A stretch of 64,000 bases of DNA. Source: JAGOPY01 sp964619555 (GTDB lineage: Bacteria > Bacteroidota > Bacteroidia > Bacteroidales > JAGOPY01). The stretch is taken from the NCBI GenBank assembly GCA_964619555.1, contig CAZUDV010000005.1, positions 246,839 to 310,838 on the forward strand, written 5' to 3'. The notes under the pieces are model-generated. The model was not told where the DNA came from and made no database searches. It saw only the letters and a program-made list of their open reading frames with translations. How positions within the stretch are numbered: position 1 is the stretch's first letter; each line of letters begins with the position of its first letter. Below, in pieces: positions 52,601 to 60,862 of the stretch. Position numbers and translations under genes: made by a program.

Positions 52601-53026
52601 TTCCATCAGGTCGTTGATCATGCCCTGGAGGCCCATGGCGCGGCCATCGTCCGGGGAATAGATCCGCGTGATTCCATAGGCGTGCAGTTCGTCCATTTCA
52701 TGGGGAAGGATGACCCCTCCCCCTCCGCCGAATATCCTGATATGCCCGCATCCCCTTTCCTTCAGCATATCGAACATATAGGTGAAAAACTCCATGTGTC
52801 CGCCCTGGTAGGAGGTGATGGCAATAGCCTGGACATCTTCCTGGATGGCACAATCGACGATTTCCTGCACCGAGCGGTCGTGTCCGAGGTGGATCACTTC
52901 GGCGCCGGTGCTCTGGATGATCCGCCGCATGATGTTGATCGCAGCGTCGTGGCCGTCGAACAACGATGCCGCCGTTACAATACGGATATGGTTCTTTGGA
53001 ATATAAGGCTTCTGTTCCGGATGCAT
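49649..53026 (-). CDS. icmF: fused isobutyryl-CoA mutase (IcmF): B12 domain + MeaB-like GTPase + mutase
   Basis: A protein of 1125 residues. The N-terminal cobalamin domain has SLFDGHDAAINIM (DxHxxG-type His ligand) and TSYQGGHMEF. The central G-protein chaperone has GTGGSGKSSLVDEI and the GTPase NKFD motif. The C-terminal mutase barrel (from about 570) has RGTVQADILKEDQAQNT and SVSISGYHIAEAGANP. Domain order identifies IcmF rather than methylmalonyl-CoA mutase; such enzymes interconvert isobutyryl- and butyryl-CoA, and some act on isovaleryl/pivalyl-CoA. Start 53026 is chosen because upstream codons come from an octamer repeat and the TATATTTG element lies just upstream. Confidence 0.93.
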   Translation of the reverse strand: MHPEQKPYIPKNHIRIVTAASLFDGHDAAINIMRRIIQSTGAEVIHLGHDRSVQEIVDCAIQEDVQAIAITSYQGGHMEFFTYMFDMLKERGCGHIRIFGGGGGVILPHEMDELHAYGITRIYSPDDGRAMGLQGMINDLMEKSDFPTGNNIKGITAEMLAHKDVSAIARLISAAENFPDDARGFIDSIKDHPKRSPVLGITGTGGSGKSSLVDEIVRRFLHDFPDKTIGIISVDPSKRKTGGALLGDRIRMNAIHHPGVYMRSLATRQSNLAVSRYVKDAEIILQAAGYDLIILETSGIGQSDTEIVDHSDVSMYVMTPEYGAATQLEKIDMLDFADIIAINKFDKRGALDALRDVRKQFARNHQLWHEDPETMPVFGTIASQFNDPGVNTFYKALIGIINEKTKAGFTSKIHAEKGMTEKIYIIPPKRIRYLSEIADTVRNYNKWAEKQAEVAQRLQALEESAGQLRKDGIVEGEVIDTLANQAKKIEQELDGKTKFILESWQEKVDSYRQPEYVFGVRDQKVRVKTHHESLSHTMIPKVVLPKYKGWGDIVKWSLKENVPGEFPYAAGVFPFKREGEDPTRMFAGEGGPERTNKRFHYVSHGMPARRLSTAFDSVTLYGNDPDIRPDIYGKIGNSGVSICCLDDAKKLYSGFNLADPKTSVSMTINGPAPSLVGFFMNAAIDQQCELYIKENGLEDGVNHQIDEIYRKKGTKRPVYQGELPEGNNGLGLMLLGVTGDQVLPKEIYEKIKADTICRVRGTVQADILKEDQAQNTCIFSTDFAIKMMGDVQEYFNKNHIRNFYSVSISGYHIAEAGANPITQLALTLANGFTYVEYYLSRGMDIDKFAPNLSFFFSNGIDPEYAVMGRVARLIWAKAMKLKYGGDERSQKLKYHIQTSGRSLHAQEIAFNDIRTTLQALYAVYDNCNSLHTNAYDEAITTPTEESVRRAMAIQLIINHELGLARNQNPLQGSFIIEELTDLVEEAVLMEFDRLTERGGVLGAMETMYQRSKIQEESLYYETMKHTGALPIMGVNTFLSSEGSPTVIPGEVIRATTEEKQYQIHMLQELHRTHADVSPGLLEALKKKARENRNIFEGLMEASKYCSIGQITHALFEVGGQYRRNM

Positions 53027-53047
53027 GGGTGAACGGTTTGGGTGTAG

Positions 53048-53055
53048 CAAATATA
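53048..53055 (-). promoter_or_regulatory. -7 element TATATTTG for icmF
   Basis: Perfect TAnnTTTG on the minus strand, 21 bases before ATG 53026. Confidence 0.6.
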
Positions 53056-53083
53056 GGAATTTTTTATATAGCATGTTGGGCCA

Positions 53084-53184
53084 ACGGACAAGGGGACAAG
53101 GGGACGGGGGGACAAGGGGACAGGGGGACAAGGGGACAGGGGGAAAAGGGGACGGGGGGACGGGGGGACTGGGGGACAGGGGGA
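53084..53184. repeat. octamer array GGACAAGG/GGACAGGG
   Basis: About 12 units of 8 bases. A related array is found in frame inside the next gene (53885-53943). Confidence 0.9.
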
Positions 53185-53360
53185 GGTTAATTGGATTCGT
53201 TTTTAATTAGGGGGATGGTTTGATTTATTTTTTTGATTGATTAATTTTACCTTTTTATAGGCTTCGTGTAACTTCGTATCTTCTTCGTGTAACTTCTTAA
53301 AAATGTTATGTTTATCTCATGAAGTGCCACGAAGGCTCTGAATTTCAATAAGATCAAAGT
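53185..53360. repeat. intergenic GTGTAACTTC repeat and AT-rich leader
   Basis: TTCGTGTAACTTC occurs twice (53267-53290). TTTTACCTTTTTATAGG may include a weak -7 element for the oxidoreductase gene. Confidence 0.4.
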
Positions 53361-54731
53361 ATGATAAAGCAACTGCTCTTCGCCCTCTCCCTGCTGGTCA
53401 CCCTGGGCATTTTCGCATACACGACCATGCGTTACATCAAACTTTTCCGGCTGACCAGGCCATTCCCGGTGAAAGACTGGGGAAAGCGCATTAAAGTGAT
53501 GCTGGCCGTGGCCTTCGGCCAGACGCGGATCCTCCGCAAGCCGGTGATCGGGCTGATGCACGCGATGGTGTGGTGGGGTTTCCTGGTGATCCTGGTCGGT
53601 AGCATTGAAATGGTGATCGACGGGCTGGCCGGAACAGAGAGGGCCCTGAGTATCCTTGGGCCGGTGTATGACGTGATCACCGCTTCGGGCGATGTCTTTG
53701 CGCTGATCATCCTGATCGCCATCATCGCTTTCATGATCAGGCGGTTGTTCATGAATATCCGACGTTTCACAGGTATCGAAATGAAGCACCGGTCGCACCA
53801 GGATGCCAACCTGGCCCTCACACTCATCCTGCTGCTGATGGTCAGCCTGCTGGGGATGAATGCCTCTTACATTTCCCTGGTCGGACATGGTGACCTGGGC
53901 ACAGGAGGACACGGTGACCTGGGGACCGGGGGACCGGGGCATATCATAAAAGGTGTTTATCCGGTGAGTCAATACCTGGCGGTATGGTTTTCCAGTGACG
54001 GGGTACATTTCTGGCATGAATTTTTCTGGTGGTCGCACATCCTGCTGATATTTGCCTTTGCCAACATTTTGCCGTATTCCAAGCATTTCCACGTGTTCAT
54101 GTCGGTTCCGAACGTTTTCCTGAGCCGCCTGGAACCGCTGGGATACCTTCCGAACATGCCCCAGATCACGGAGGAAATAAAGCGGATGATGGACCCGAAC
54201 CTGGCATATGCCGCACCGGCTGAAGGAGAAGCAGCCCCGGTTTCACGTTTCGGGGTGCTGGATGTGGAAGACATCACCTGGAAGAACTACCTGGATGCGC
54301 TCGCCTGCACCGAATGCGGCCGCTGCACGGAGGTTTGTCCGGCCAACATCACCGGGAAAAAACTCTCCCCCCGCAAGATCATCATGGACGTCAGGGCCCG
54401 GATGAAGGAGAAAGGACTGCACCTGGCCGCCGATAAAAGCTATACCGATGGCAAATCGCTGATCCGCGACTACATCACCGAAGAGGAACTCTGGGCCTGC
54501 ACCACCTGCAACGCCTGCGCCCGCGAGTGCCCTGTGAACATCAACCACCCGTCGCTCATCGTGGATATGCGACGGTACCTGGTGATGGAGGAATCCAAAG
54601 GCCCGGGGGAACTCAACGCCATCTTCTCCAACATCGAGAACAACGGAGCACCATGGCAGTTCTCTCCGCAGGACCGGATGCTATGGGCGGAGGGGATTTA
54701 TATGAATACCATCGACACACCGAAAGTGTAG
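53361..54731 (+). CDS. membrane Fe-S oxidoreductase subunit (NarI-like + two 4Fe-4S), HdrDE/EMO-like
   Basis: A protein of 456 residues. Five or so membrane helices with His residues (residues about 1-240) resemble the cytochrome-b-type NarI/HdrE module. The C-terminal part has two cluster motifs, CTECGRCTEVCP and CTTCNACARECP. With the CCG-domain protein encoded after the scaffold gap it equals the DUF224 oxidoreductases thought to carry electrons between ETF and menaquinone in acyl-CoA oxidation, here split in two genes. A loop (GHGDLGTGGHGDLGTGG, about 176-195) is encoded by an octamer repeat like that in the intergenic region 53084-53184. Confidence 0.85.
   Translation: MIKQLLFALSLLVTLGIFAYTTMRYIKLFRLTRPFPVKDWGKRIKVMLAVAFGQTRILRKPVIGLMHAMVWWGFLVILVGSIEMVIDGLAGTERALSILGPVYDVITASGDVFALIILIAIIAFMIRRLFMNIRRFTGIEMKHRSHQDANLALTLILLLMVSLLGMNASYISLVGHGDLGTGGHGDLGTGGPGHIIKGVYPVSQYLAVWFSSDGVHFWHEFFWWSHILLIFAFANILPYSKHFHVFMSVPNVFLSRLEPLGYLPNMPQITEEIKRMMDPNLAYAAPAEGEAAPVSRFGVLDVEDITWKNYLDALACTECGRCTEVCPANITGKKLSPRKIIMDVRARMKEKGLHLAADKSYTDGKSLIRDYITEEELWACTTCNACARECPVNINHPSLIVDMRRYLVMEESKGPGELNAIFSNIENNGAPWQFSPQDRMLWAEGIYMNTIDTPKV
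53885..53943. repeat. octamer array inside the oxidoreductase gene
   Basis: TGACCTGG, GGACACGG and GGACCGGG units; in frame, encoding a Gly/His-rich loop between membrane helices. Confidence 0.8.
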
Positions 54732-54860
54732 AATGGATTAAGCCCGGGATGATATCCGGGGATAAAAAGGATAGAAGAAAAAATTCCCCTCCCTTTTATG
54801 AGGATTCGAAAGACTGGATTGTTTCACAGGGAGGGGCCAGGGGTGGGATAGTATGAAAAC

Positions 54861-54926
54861 ATTGAAGATTGAACATTGAAGATTGAACATTGAAGATTGA
54901 ACATTGAAGATTGAACATTGAAGATT
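54861..54926. repeat. heptamer array GAACATT/GAAGATT running into the gap
   Basis: Strictly alternating 7-base units up to the first N; the array probably caused the assembly break. Confidence 0.9.
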
Positions 54927-55026
54927 NNNNNNNNNNNNNNNNNNNNNNNNNNNNNNNNNNNNNNNNNNNNNNNNNNNNNNNNNNNNNNNNNNNNNNNNNN
55001 NNNNNNNNNNNNNNNNNNNNNNNNNN
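54927..55026. other. assembly gap, 100 N
   Basis: Exactly 100 unknown bases, a scaffolding placeholder. True length and content are unknown, so distance and adjacency across it are uncertain. Confidence 0.99.
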
Positions 55027-55268
55027 GAACAATAGCTTTAAAATTCAAAACTTAGCAGCATGTACCCTCCCCCAACCCCTCCCATGAACCTTTTGCACGC
55101 TTCGATACTGCCTCAAGAGAGGGGGGATTTTGCTATGCTTCCTTTTCTGCCCCGGATTTCATCCGGGGCTAAATGCATTCTATTCCTCCGGAATGAAATT
55201 TTCGACCTGCACTTTTCACCAATACCCTCAAATAAGGACCTGTTATTTACCCTAAAACAATCAATCTC

Positions 55269-56075
55269 ATGAACACAAATAAACTTAAAATAACCGTCCC
55301 CCTCATGTCCGATCTCTTCTCCCGCGGCGAATCTCCCGAATATCTTTTCTGGGTCGGATCTGCGGGTGCGTTTGACGACCGGTACAAGAAAGTCACACGT
55401 GAATTTGTGAAATTACTGGCCTATTTCAAAGTCAGCTATGCCGTTCTGGGAACGGAAGAGACCGACTCGGGAGATGTGGCCCGCCGGGCGGGCAACGAAA
55501 TGCTTTTCCAGATGCAGGCCTTGCAGAACATCGAGCTTTTTAAGATGTATGGGGTGAAAAAGATCCTTACGTGCTGTCCGCATGATTACAATACTTTTAA
55601 GAACGAGTACCCTGATTTCGGCGCTGAATTTGAAGTAATACACTACACGCAGCTACTCGCCGAAATAGTTCAAAGTTCAAAGTTCAAAGTTCAAAGTGGA
55701 GGTAATGAGTTTTCCAAACTCAAAACCACCTTCCATGATCCCTGCTACCTTGGCCGGGCGAACGGCGAATACGACGCTCCGAGAAATGTACTGAAGGCGC
55801 TTGGGATAGATATGGTTGAAATGAAAAGATGTAAAAGCTTTGCCCTTTGCTGCGGTGCGGGCGGCGGACAGATGTTCAAAGAGGCTGAACAAGGGAACAA
55901 GGAAGTTTTTATCGAGCGAATAGAGGACGTCATTGCCACAGGTTCGGATATCGTGGCAACAGCCTGTCCTTTCTGCATGGTGATGATGACGGACGGAATC
56001 AAGTACAAGAACCGTGAAGAGAGCCTGAAGAACTACGATATTGCCGAGATGGTGAGCATGGCATTAGGGCTGTGA
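55269..56075 (+). CDS. CCG-domain Fe-S oxidoreductase subunit, HdrB/HdrD-like
   Basis: A protein of 268 residues. Two cysteine-rich CCG-type segments: TCCPHDYNTF in the first half, then HDPCYLGR, FALCCGAGGGQMF and ACPFCMVMM in the second. These bind the non-cubane cluster of heterodisulfide-reductase-like enzymes. It is the likely partner of the membrane subunit at 53361, although the scaffold gap lies between them. Residues about 133-144 (VQSSKFKVQSGG) come from a TTCAAAG heptamer array (55668-55698) inserted in frame between the two CCG modules. Confidence 0.87.
   Translation: MNTNKLKITVPLMSDLFSRGESPEYLFWVGSAGAFDDRYKKVTREFVKLLAYFKVSYAVLGTEETDSGDVARRAGNEMLFQMQALQNIELFKMYGVKKILTCCPHDYNTFKNEYPDFGAEFEVIHYTQLLAEIVQSSKFKVQSGGNEFSKLKTTFHDPCYLGRANGEYDAPRNVLKALGIDMVEMKRCKSFALCCGAGGGQMFKEAEQGNKEVFIERIEDVIATGSDIVATACPFCMVMMTDGIKYKNREESLKNYDIAEMVSMALGL
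55668..55698. repeat. heptamer array GTTCAAA inside the CCG-domain gene
   Basis: Four units, in frame; the same unit is intergenic at 8361-8398 (complement). Confidence 0.85.
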
Positions 56076-56498
56076 GGAAGAGGTCCCTCCTCACCCGCCT
56101 GCCGGCGGGTTCCTCGGGATGACGGCAAGGTGCTGGGGCCGGGGGAGGTCCCTCGTCGCTTCGCTCCTCGGGATGACGGCTAGGTGCTGAAAAAATAGTT
56201 TTTGCGGCGCGGCAGCTTCGGACAGTGCCATTTCTACGGTCTGTATCTGCCGCGCCGCTTTGTTTTTTTTTTGTACGGCCTCGTCATCCCGAACCGCCGC
56301 AGGCGATGAGGGACCGCCAACATTTTTGGTATCATCCCAAGGATCAGCCGCAGGCAGCGACGAGGGAAACGTCATCCCGAGAAGCACAGCGACGAGGGAA
56401 CCGAACCTCTTTACAAATTGAATTTTTTTTTATAAATTCGTGCTCTTTATTGGTCGAACCCAAACCAGAACCCTAACGATTAAATCTACCGAACTGCC
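56076..56498. repeat. REP-like cluster upstream of histidine kinase
   Basis: Several copies of CGTCGCTTCGCTCCTCGGGA and its complement in both orientations, around the long hairpin at 56191-56273. No protein gene; readings rich in RSDEG/SSRG are repeat artefacts. Confidence 0.9.
56191..56273. repeat. long hairpin element copy 1 (GCGGCGCGGCAG...CTGCCGCGCCGC)
   Basis: 12-bp GC-rich outer stem, inner stem near CGGAC/GTCTG and a T run after the 3' arm, like a strong terminator. A second copy at 60690-60770 differs by a few bases. Confidence 0.85.
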
Positions 56499-59015
56499 TT
56501 GTCTGCCAAACCAACTTACGATGAATTAGCCGCGCGCGTGGCCCAGTTAGAGGAATTACTTGACAAGCGGACTAAAGAGCTTTCACAAGAGATCGCTGAC
56601 TACGTGATCATTCAGAGTGACCTGGAGAAAAAATCATTTGAACTTAACCAGCGGATACGGGAGCTTAAATCAGTGCTCCTCATCACTACCGCTGCCGATC
56701 AGCCTAACCGCAGCCTGGATGAATTCTACCACAGCATCCTCGATATTATCATCGAAAGCTTTCAGTACCCTGATATTACCTGTGCCGAACTTAAGATCGG
56801 CGACCAGGTTTTTTGCAGCCGTAATTATTCCCTGACCGATTGGAAGATCGGGAGGGGATTGATGGAAGATAATAAAATGATCGGCTACCTGACCGTGTGC
56901 TACACGGAGGAAAGGCCGGTGAAAGATTTCGGCCTCTTCACCAGGGAGGAAAAAAACCTGCTGGTGCTGATATCCCGGTACCTGGTCCAGATCATCCGAA
57001 GGAAACAGACGGAGGCAGAGCTGGAGAAATTCCAGCATGTCATCTCCCAGAGCCAGGTCATGATCCTGATCATGAACCATAGTGGCCAATTGGAGTACGT
57101 CAATGAAAATCTGATCCGGGTGATGGGTTATACACGGCAGGAAATCGAGGAAATGCAGGGGATCATGGCGACCAGGGATCCGTTGGGGGTGGAGGCTTAT
57201 AAAAAGATCAACCGCGCCCTGGAAAAACATGGCAAATTTGCCGGGGAATTGCAGGTGGAGACCAAGCAGGGCAGGAAATTCTGGACAAGGGCGTGGATCA
57301 CCGAAGTATCCAAACAAAACAAACCGGAGTATTATGTCGGAATGTTTGAAGATATTTCCGAAGAAATAGAACTGAAGCGCCTCAACCAGGAACACCAGGA
57401 ACTGCTCAACAAGATCATGGAGAATCTTCCCGTTTCCGTCACCCTGATGGACCGGGACGGATACTTTACCTATTTGAATAAAGAAGCTGAGAATCACCTC
57501 CGTGTTTCGCGTGAAGTACTTAAAAGCACCCCCATCAATGTCCTTTTGCCCGGAGAAGGCGACCGCACCCTGGAATCCATCCGGAAAATCTTTCAGGATA
57601 AACAACCCATATCCGCTGAGGTCGTCTACAAAATAAACGGGGCTGATAATTACTTCCAGGTCAGTCGCTTCCCGTTATTGGACAAGGATGGGAACGTGCA
57701 GAACGTCATTTCGCTGGTGTACGACATCACCCGTAAAAAACACGAAGAAAAGCTTCAAAAGATACAAAGGGCCATCGACTCCCTGCAATCAATCGGCGAA
57801 AATTTTGAAGAAAGCCTGCGGATCCTGTTCGATAATCTCTTTGAGCTCGATTGGCTGGATTCGGCGGGTCTCTACCTGGTCAATAAGGAAAAAGAGTTGC
57901 TGGAGCTGGTTTATCACAGGGGGCTTTCGGAAAAATTCCTGAAAAAAGTATCCGTTTATCCTTATCAAAGCATGAATACGCAAATAGTATTCAAAGGTGA
58001 ACCCAGTTATGCCAATGTCGACAATTACATACTCCCCTCCAGGGATGATATCAGCAAGGAAAATATTAAACTGGTCATCGTATTGCCCCTCCTTTACCTT
58101 GGGCAGGTAATAGGTTCGCTGAACCTGGGTTCGAAAAAGATATCCGAACTCGACAGTGAAGACAAACTGGCCCTCGAAAACATAGCCGTTAAAATAGCCA
58201 ATTTGCTGGAGGTTATCCGGACCCGTGAACAATTGACCACCACGAACCTGGAGTTGGTCAAAAACATCAACGACCTGAAGGAAAAGCAGGACCTGCTGCT
58301 GCATAAATCCAAACTGGAATCGCTCGGGGAAATTGCCGCCGGGCTCGCCCATGAGATCAACCAGCCGTTGAGCGTGATATCCCTGGCATTCGAAAACATT
58401 ATCTACAAATTACAGCAAACCAAGTCACAAAGCGATTATTTCGTTAAAAAATCGGAAGTGATCAGTATGAACATTGAAAAGATCCGGGAACTCATCGATC
58501 AAATCCGATTATTCTCCAGGAAAGAAACTGCGCTCATTTACGAAAAAGTGGACCTCCATCAGGCGATCCGGAATTCGCTATCATTCCTCGATATCCAGTT
58601 GAAAAAGCACCGGATCGACATTACCGTTGATCTTTTCCCGGAGGGCTGTTACATTCTTGGAAACCAGACCAAGGTGGAACAGGTGATCATGAACCTGCTC
58701 TCGAATGCAAAGGATGCCGTCGATGAAAAGGCAAAAACGGCCAGGGATACGGATTACAGGAAAGCGATCCGGGTGACCACCATGTGCATGGCGGGGGAAG
58801 TCGTGCTGGTTGTGGAAGACAATGGAACGGGGATCAGTGAGGAAAATCTTTCAAAGATCTTCAACCCGTTCTTTACCACCAAACCGCCGGGAAAGGGAAC
58901 AGGTCTCGGATTACTGATTGTTTATGGAATTGTGACAGAAATGCAGGGAAAAATTGAAATTTCATCAAAAATTAATACTTTTACACGGGCTGCAGTCATA
59001 TTGCCAAGGATCTGA
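56499..59015 (+). CDS. PAS-PAS-GAF sensor histidine kinase (cytosolic)
   Basis: A protein of 838 residues starting at TTG 56499, since no in-frame ATG occurs before conserved sequence. A coiled-coil start (YDELAARVAQLEELLDKRTKELS) leads into a GAF-like region (about 60-165), two PAS domains (about 175-290 and 300-420; VNENLIRVMGYTRQE, LMDRDGYFTYLNKEA), a GAF domain (about 430-580), HisKA with AAGLAHEINQPLSV, and an ATPase domain (NLLSNAKDAV, DNGTGIS, GTGLGLLIVYG). No membrane helix. It partners the sigma-54 regulator 64 bp downstream. The signal is unknown; PAS/GAF domains suggest an internal redox or ligand cue. Confidence 0.9.
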   Translation: MSAKPTYDELAARVAQLEELLDKRTKELSQEIADYVIIQSDLEKKSFELNQRIRELKSVLLITTAADQPNRSLDEFYHSILDIIIESFQYPDITCAELKIGDQVFCSRNYSLTDWKIGRGLMEDNKMIGYLTVCYTEERPVKDFGLFTREEKNLLVLISRYLVQIIRRKQTEAELEKFQHVISQSQVMILIMNHSGQLEYVNENLIRVMGYTRQEIEEMQGIMATRDPLGVEAYKKINRALEKHGKFAGELQVETKQGRKFWTRAWITEVSKQNKPEYYVGMFEDISEEIELKRLNQEHQELLNKIMENLPVSVTLMDRDGYFTYLNKEAENHLRVSREVLKSTPINVLLPGEGDRTLESIRKIFQDKQPISAEVVYKINGADNYFQVSRFPLLDKDGNVQNVISLVYDITRKKHEEKLQKIQRAIDSLQSIGENFEESLRILFDNLFELDWLDSAGLYLVNKEKELLELVYHRGLSEKFLKKVSVYPYQSMNTQIVFKGEPSYANVDNYILPSRDDISKENIKLVIVLPLLYLGQVIGSLNLGSKKISELDSEDKLALENIAVKIANLLEVIRTREQLTTTNLELVKNINDLKEKQDLLLHKSKLESLGEIAAGLAHEINQPLSVISLAFENIIYKLQQTKSQSDYFVKKSEVISMNIEKIRELIDQIRLFSRKETALIYEKVDLHQAIRNSLSFLDIQLKKHRIDITVDLFPEGCYILGNQTKVEQVIMNLLSNAKDAVDEKAKTARDTDYRKAIRVTTMCMAGEVVLVVEDNGTGISEENLSKIFNPFFTTKPPGKGTGLGLLIVYGIVTEMQGKIEISSKINTFTRAAVILPRI

Positions 59016-59079
59016 ATGAAACCGATGTCGAACTAAAAAGAAAAGATGAACTGAACCAATAGTCCAAATTAAGCCCAAA

Positions 59080-60462
59080 ATGAACAGAATCAACGTACTG
59101 ATCCTGGATGATGAAGAAGGCATCCGCCAGGAGATCGGTGAATTCCTGAAAGAGGCAGGAATGACCGTACATGAGGCTGCTACCCCCGAAGCCGCCTTTC
59201 ATATCCTTAAAAACCAACCCATCGATATTTCAATACTGGACATTCGTTTGCCCGGAATGAGCGGCCTGGACGTCCTGGGGGAGATAAAAAAATACACCCC
59301 GAATGTAGAGACCATCATGATCAGCGGTCATGGCGACATGGACAGTGTCATCGAGGCCCTGCGCAGCGGAGCCTGTGATTATCTCAAAAAGCCGTTCCAC
59401 CTGAAGGATCTGCAGGCCGCCATCGAGAAGACGAAGAAATACATCACGATCCGCAACCTGCTGGAAAAAAAGAACACCACCGCGATGAAAGGCACTCCTG
59501 AAATCTGGAAAAAGATCGGTGCCCCTTTCATTTTCGGCACATCGGTTATGGAAAAGCTCTATGACCAGATCGTACGGGTATCTTCTTCGGATCATACCAC
59601 CGTCCTCATCATCGGTGAAAGCGGTACAGGTAAAGAACTGGTTGCCAGGGGGATCCACCTGCACAGCCCGAGGAAAGTTAAGCCGTTTCAATCCGTTAAC
59701 TGTTCCTCCATTCCCGAAGAGCTTTTCGAAAGTGAATTCTTTGGTTATAAGAAAGGCGCATTTACAGGGGCCAACCAGGATAAACCCGGCTGGTTCGAAT
59801 CGGCCAATGAAGGAACCCTTTTCCTGGATGAGATAGGCGATCTCAAGTTATCGCTTCAATCCAAATTGTTGAGGATCATGGATGACGGAGTGGTAAACCG
59901 GCTGGGAAGCACATCGCAGATTAAGGTAAACGTTCGGGTAATTGCCGCTACGAACCATGACCTCAGTAAGATGGTAACCGCTCATCGGTTCCGGGCGGAT
60001 CTTTACCACCGGCTGAATGCCTTCATCATCCAAATTCCCCCGCTCCGCGAACGCAGGGACGACATCCCTTTGCTCGTGGATTACTTTGTCAAATATTATG
60101 CTGAAAAACTCGGCAAGAAAATCAAGGGCATACAACCTTCCCTGGTCAAGGCCCTGGATCATTATGATTTCCCGGGCAATGTCAGGGAGTTGAAACATAT
60201 GGTCGAACGGGCCGTTATACTTTGCGATGATGAAGAACTGACCCTGGACCATTTCGACCATCTTCAGGCCAAGCTGAAAGAGCAGCGGGACAATTTCCCC
60301 AGCCTGGTTGAAAACGGCAATAACAAGGACATTCACCAGTACGAAAGGGAGGTGATAGAAAAAGCCCTTCGGGAATGTAGCTACAACAAGTCGAAAGCAG
60401 CGAGGATTCTGGGTTTATCGCGCCAGGCCCTGGACCGGAGGATCGCGAAGTTCGGGATTTAG
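59080..60462 (+). CDS. NtrC-family sigma-54 response regulator
   Basis: A protein of 460 residues. Receiver: phospho-acceptor in ISILDIRLPG and Lys in YLKKPF. AAA+ domain: Walker A GESGTGKE, canonical sigma-54 loop GAFTGA, Walker B LFLDEIGD. Fis-type HTH: NKSKAARILGLSRQALDRRI. It forms a pair with the PAS/GAF kinase. The nearest sigma-54 promoter downstream (61491) drives a pseudo-receiver protein, a likely target. REP-like clusters with the same long hairpin flank this two-gene unit on both sides. Confidence 0.94.
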   Translation: MNRINVLILDDEEGIRQEIGEFLKEAGMTVHEAATPEAAFHILKNQPIDISILDIRLPGMSGLDVLGEIKKYTPNVETIMISGHGDMDSVIEALRSGACDYLKKPFHLKDLQAAIEKTKKYITIRNLLEKKNTTAMKGTPEIWKKIGAPFIFGTSVMEKLYDQIVRVSSSDHTTVLIIGESGTGKELVARGIHLHSPRKVKPFQSVNCSSIPEELFESEFFGYKKGAFTGANQDKPGWFESANEGTLFLDEIGDLKLSLQSKLLRIMDDGVVNRLGSTSQIKVNVRVIAATNHDLSKMVTAHRFRADLYHRLNAFIIQIPPLRERRDDIPLLVDYFVKYYAEKLGKKIKGIQPSLVKALDHYDFPGNVRELKHMVERAVILCDDEELTLDHFDHLQAKLKEQRDNFPSLVENGNNKDIHQYEREVIEKALRECSYNKSKAARILGLSRQALDRRIAKFGI

Positions 60463-60862
60463 CGAGAGGGATGGGAGGTCCCTCGTCATCCCCTGCGGGG
60501 ATTCCTCGGGATGACGGCGAGGTAGTGGGGGCTGGGAGGTCCCTCGTCGCTTCGCTCCTCGGGATGACGGCGAGGTAGTGGGGGCCGGGAGGTCCCTCGT
60601 CGCTGCGCTCCTCGGGATGACGGCGAAGTGCTGGAGACAAGTGAGAGGTCCCTCGTCGCTTCGCTCCTCGGGATGACGGCGAAGTGCAGAAAAATAGTTT
60701 TTGCGGCGCGGCAGCTACGGACTGTGCCAATTCTACGGTCCGTATTTGCCGCGCCGCTTTGTTTTTTTTGCACGGCCCCGTCATCCCGAGGAGCAGCCGA
60801 CAGGCTGCGACGAGGGAACCGTCATCCCGAGGAGCAGCCGACAGGCTGCGACGAGGGAACAC
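60463..60862. repeat. REP-like cluster downstream of the NtrC-type gene
   Basis: Four direct copies of GGTCCCTCGTCGCTTCGCTC/GGGATGACGGCGA, the long hairpin, then two copies in the opposite orientation. It ends at the stop of the GIY-YIG gene. Confidence 0.92.
60690..60770. repeat. long hairpin element copy 2
   Basis: Same orientation and position within its REP cluster as copy 1. Stem bases partly covary (CUACGGAC/GUCCGUA). Confidence 0.85.

Larger units (their letters stand above)
54732..55268. other. repeat-filled interval with scaffold gap
   Basis: Holds a GGGAGGGG inverted repeat (54785-54850), the GAACATT/GAAGATT array, 100 N, and a CCCCGGATTTCATCCGGGGC hairpin (55150-55175). No gene can be supported. 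Confidence 0.7.

Noticed and set aside
51920..53032. 370-codon plus-strand reading opposite the IcmF gene
   Set aside because: It is antisense to the clearly conserved mutase/GTPase; composition follows from its codon use.
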